From Deltaproteobacteria bacterium (lineage in GTDB: Bacteria > Desulfobacterota > Desulfomonilia > UBA1062): a stretch of 64,000 bases of DNA. Under the pieces are notes generated by a model. That model had not been told where the DNA came from, did not search any database, and worked only from the letters and a program-made list of their open reading frames with translations. The position numbers were made by a program, and so were the translations under genes. Below are positions 62,082 to 64,000 of this stretch, one piece after another (position 1 is the stretch's first letter; each line of letters opens with the position of its first letter). Location: assembly GCA_017992605.1 (NCBI GenBank), contig JAGOOG010000008.1, forward strand, positions 34,989 to 98,988, in the 5' to 3' direction.

Positions 62082-62551
62082 TCGTCCCGATGCCAGTAGA
62101 GCCGTACGAACTTCTCCTCCTCCGAATACTTCAGCTGCAGATCCCCCTTGTAGGCACGGTACACCGCATCGCCGATCTGCCTGGCAAGATGGTCATCGGT
62201 GAGCCTCACGCACAGCCGCCTGTCCTTCTCCCTGATATCCATCATCCTCTTGAGCGGTGAGCGCCCCCTGGCGTCCATGACGAGCTTGGTGATGAGATTG
62301 ACGATCTCGCCTCTGTGTTTTACGAGATAATCGCCCGACAGATAGATCTCCCCTGCAGGAAAATCGTCGCGGATCCTCCTGCATGCGGAGCAGAGCAAAG
62401 GGGTGCCCGAACGAACAGGCCTGTCCGACCATACCCACCTGCCCCCCTGGTAGACAGCCCTGCAATCGGGGCAGTAGGAACCCTCGGTGTGCTTCCGTGG
62501 CTCACCATACGGATCGTGCCCTTTCTCTTTGATATTTCTGTCTATGCGCAT
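62078..62551 (-). CDS. BCAM0308-family zinc-ribbon protein
   Basis: 157 residues. Paired Cys motifs YCPDC and LLCSACRRIRDDFPAGEIYL form a zinc ribbon, like the N-terminus of NMD3-type proteins. The rest is alpha/beta with RLTDDHLARQIGDAVYRAY. Function is unknown in bacteria. It overlaps the deacetylase gene start by four bases (ATGA). Confidence 0.75.
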   Translation of the reverse strand: MRIDRNIKEKGHDPYGEPRKHTEGSYCPDCRAVYQGGRWVWSDRPVRSGTPLLCSACRRIRDDFPAGEIYLSGDYLVKHRGEIVNLITKLVMDARGRSPLKRMMDIREKDRRLCVRLTDDHLARQIGDAVYRAYKGDLQLKYSEEEKFVRLYWHRDE

Positions 62552-62663
62552 ATGCCGATGCCCTCCTGGATTATAAAGTTAGCCTCGAGCCGTGAAAAGA
62601 CAAGGGCGACCCTTACCTCGTCACGTGCCGGTAAAAGGGGGGATCGTTCACCCACCAGGCAGG

Positions 62664-63383
62664 TCAGGGATAGTCTTTCCAGCCGATGGAGATGCTTTCG
62701 CCCACCAGGGACCTGCGGCCGCCGTCCGATTCGATGACGAGGTGTCCGTCCAGCGTGAGGTCGACAATGGAGCAGAGCCGCCCCCTGTCGTCGAAGACCT
62801 CGTATCCCTTCAGGAGACCGTGCTCGAGGAATTCGGTTCTCAGCGGGACGAATCCCTGTGCGTCATAGGTCTCGGTCCACACGGACAGGTCCCCGGCCAT
62901 CATGGATGCGATCTCGTCGAGGTCGAATACCCTGCCTGCGATCTGTCTGAGGGACACGGCCCTGTGGGCGAGGCCTTCAGGCCATTCCGATTGGTTCACG
63001 TTGATTCCCATGCCGACGGCCGTCAACCCCGCCCTGGTTTCGCAGAGAATCCCGCAGATCTTCCTGCCGGAGACGACGATGTCGTTGGGCCACTTGAGGG
63101 CCACCGCTGCGCAAGGGATCAGGCGGGCAATGGCAGCCCGAACTGCTATGCCTGCAATGATGGGGAGGTGATCCCGGGGCGGGGCAAGAGTCGCCGTCAT
63201 ATAGAGGTTGTCCCCTTTGGGGGAAAACCACGACCTGCCCCTCCTGCCACGGCCGGACGTCTGCCTTCGTGCACGGACGAGCAGGCCGGGCCGGGCCTCA
63301 TCGAGGGCATACCGGTTGGTGGAATCCACCTCGTCCAGCTCGATGATCTCGGGAAAGAGTCCCGCCGGTTGCAGTGTACCCAT
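62664..63383 (-). CDS. birA: Biotin-[acetyl-CoA-carboxylase] ligase (monofunctional)
   Basis: 239 residues. The biotinyl-AMP loop is GRGRRGRSWFSP, with KWPNDIVVSGRKICGILCE and GMGINVNQ. There is no N-terminal helix-turn-helix, so it is the class I ligase without repressor activity. It attaches biotin to carboxylase carrier domains. Its start shares one base with the valS stop (TGATG), so the two are coupled. Confidence 0.92.
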   Translation of the reverse strand: MGTLQPAGLFPEIIELDEVDSTNRYALDEARPGLLVRARRQTSGRGRRGRSWFSPKGDNLYMTATLAPPRDHLPIIAGIAVRAAIARLIPCAAVALKWPNDIVVSGRKICGILCETRAGLTAVGMGINVNQSEWPEGLAHRAVSLRQIAGRVFDLDEIASMMAGDLSVWTETYDAQGFVPLRTEFLEHGLLKGYEVFDDRGRLCSIVDLTLDGHLVIESDGGRRSLVGESISIGWKDYP

Positions 63384-64000
63384 CAGCCTTGCAGCAATGC
63401 ATGTGCCTTCTGGAGGCTCGCGAGCTCGAACTCCAGCTCGGTCCTGAGCCTGAGCTGGTCCTGTACGACCTCCGTCTTGGCCTTCTCGACGAAGTTCGGA
63501 TTCGAGAGCTTCCTGCGCTTCTCCTCGAGTTCCTTGAGGACCTTGCCCATCTGCTTTGACAACCGGTCAATCTCCTTGTCGATATCGACGACACCCTCCA
63601 GCGGCACATAGACCTCGAGTCCCTTCCTCACCGCCAGGGCGCACCTCCTGGGCCGTTGAGACTCCTCGGCGATGAACCCGACCCGCTTCACCCGGGCCAA
63701 GTCCCTGACATGGACGCTGTTGTCCTCCAGGAGCCGCCTGAGGTCCTTGTCCTCCACCCTGATGACCACGTCGAGCAGGACAGAGGGCGATATGCCCGTC
63801 TCCCCCCTGATGCTGCGCACGCCGGAGATGACCTCGAGGATGGTGTCCATGAGCCCGGCCTCTTCAGGGAACGACAGCGCACCATCGGCCCTGGGATACG
63901 ACGCCACCACGATGGAATCGCCGTCCCTTCCGGGCAGGCACTGCCAGATCTCTTCGGTCACAAAGGGGACGATGGGGTGCAGAAGCTCCAGGATGGTCTT
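63383..64000 (-). CDS. valS: Valyl-tRNA synthetase, C-terminal part
   Basis: The last about 205 residues; the gene runs out of the window at 64000. The part seen is the end of the anticodon-binding domain (PIVPFVTEEIWQCLPG) and the C-terminal coiled coil (about the last 65 residues: GVVDIDKEIDRLSKQMGKVL), which is typical of ValRS. It charges tRNA-Val. The catalytic HIGH and KMSKS motifs lie outside the window. Confidence 0.93.
   Translation of the reverse strand, partial: KTILELLHPIVPFVTEEIWQCLPGRDGDSIVVASYPRADGALSFPEEAGLMDTILEVISGVRSIRGETGISPSVLLDVVIRVEDKDLRRLLEDNSVHVRDLARVKRVGFIAEESQRPRRCALAVRKGLEVYVPLEGVVDIDKEIDRLSKQMGKVLKELEEKRRKLSNPNFVEKAKTEVVQDQLRLRTELEFELASLQKAHALLQG

Overview
The window looks like a chromosomal segment of a GC-rich Gram-negative bacterium, most likely Desulfobacterota-like (formerly Deltaproteobacteria). 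The clues are lipid A acyltransferases and a heptose-phosphate phosphatase, an outer-membrane barrel, a type IV pilus secretin system, many soluble PAS histidine kinases, a sigma-54 activator, an NrpR-type nitrogen regulator beside glutamate dehydrogenase, an acetyl-CoA hydrolase/CoA-transferase, and a glutaminyl-tRNA synthetase. The taxon is inferred from gene content only. I see no insertion sequence, prophage, CRISPR array or rRNA. Five tRNA genes are present: Cys, Gln, Glu(CTC), Lys and Glu(TTC).

Layout. 1-2.3 kb: end of gmhB and two tandem LpxL-type acyltransferases. 2.3-5.5 kb: tRNA-Cys, a small ribbon-helix-helix protein, NikR, an outer-membrane protein, and a PFKFB-like kinase/phosphatase. 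5.6-9 kb: tRNA-Gln/Glu, a decayed alpha/beta-hydrolase fragment, and an SLC12-type transporter. 9.2-14.1 kb: MscS, a CoA-transferase, and a convergent histidine kinase and LuxR-type regulator. 14.2-19.7 kb: a degenerate KaiC-like/PPDK_N fusion, nrpR, gdhA, and a truncated amidotransferase-like ORF. 19.8-25 kb: a second kinase/regulator pair, GlnRS with an added tRNA-binding domain, and nicotinamidase. 25-31 kb: a dyad-rich sigma-54-type promoter before a Cys-rich small protein, an MFS exporter, and an NtrC-type regulator with a four-PAS kinase. 31-36 kb: a bifunctional-nuclease-family protein, a lone ECF-type ATPase, a PolX/PHP protein with a ruined polymerase site, MtaB, and a PilZ-like protein. 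36-41.6 kb: glycogen synthase, an AT-rich possible origin, a divergent DnaA, a HemN/HemW-like radical SAM enzyme, DUF2905, and rhomboid. 41.8-46.8 kb: an FtsB-like protein and pilMNOPQ. 46.9-54.7 kb: a TPR protein, ftsH, folP, acpS, tsaE, lysC and cimA in one direction. 55-60.9 kb: tRNA-Lys/Glu, an HD-GYP regulator, and pilB, pilT and pilC. 61-64 kb: a small membrane protein, a ChbG-type deacetylase, a BCAM0308-type protein, birA, and the end of valS.

How genes work together. The two pil clusters together give the inner-membrane alignment complex, the secretin, both ATPases and the platform protein; no pilin gene is in the window. gdhA and nrpR lie in one likely transcript, suggesting local nitrogen control. 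folP-acpS-tsaE, lysC-cimA, mtaB-polX-ecfA and the four-PAS kinase/NtrC pair all overlap by a few bases, so translational coupling is likely.

The most unusual points are: the sigma-54-type promoter with upstream dyads driving a 75-residue Cys-rich protein; NrpR with GDH in a bacterium; the nucleotide-site-dead KaiC-like/PPDK fusion; the PolX protein that lost all three polymerase aspartates but kept its PHP domain; the GlnRS-TRBD fusion; the PFKFB-like protein; and the divergent DnaA beside an AT-rich intergenic region.
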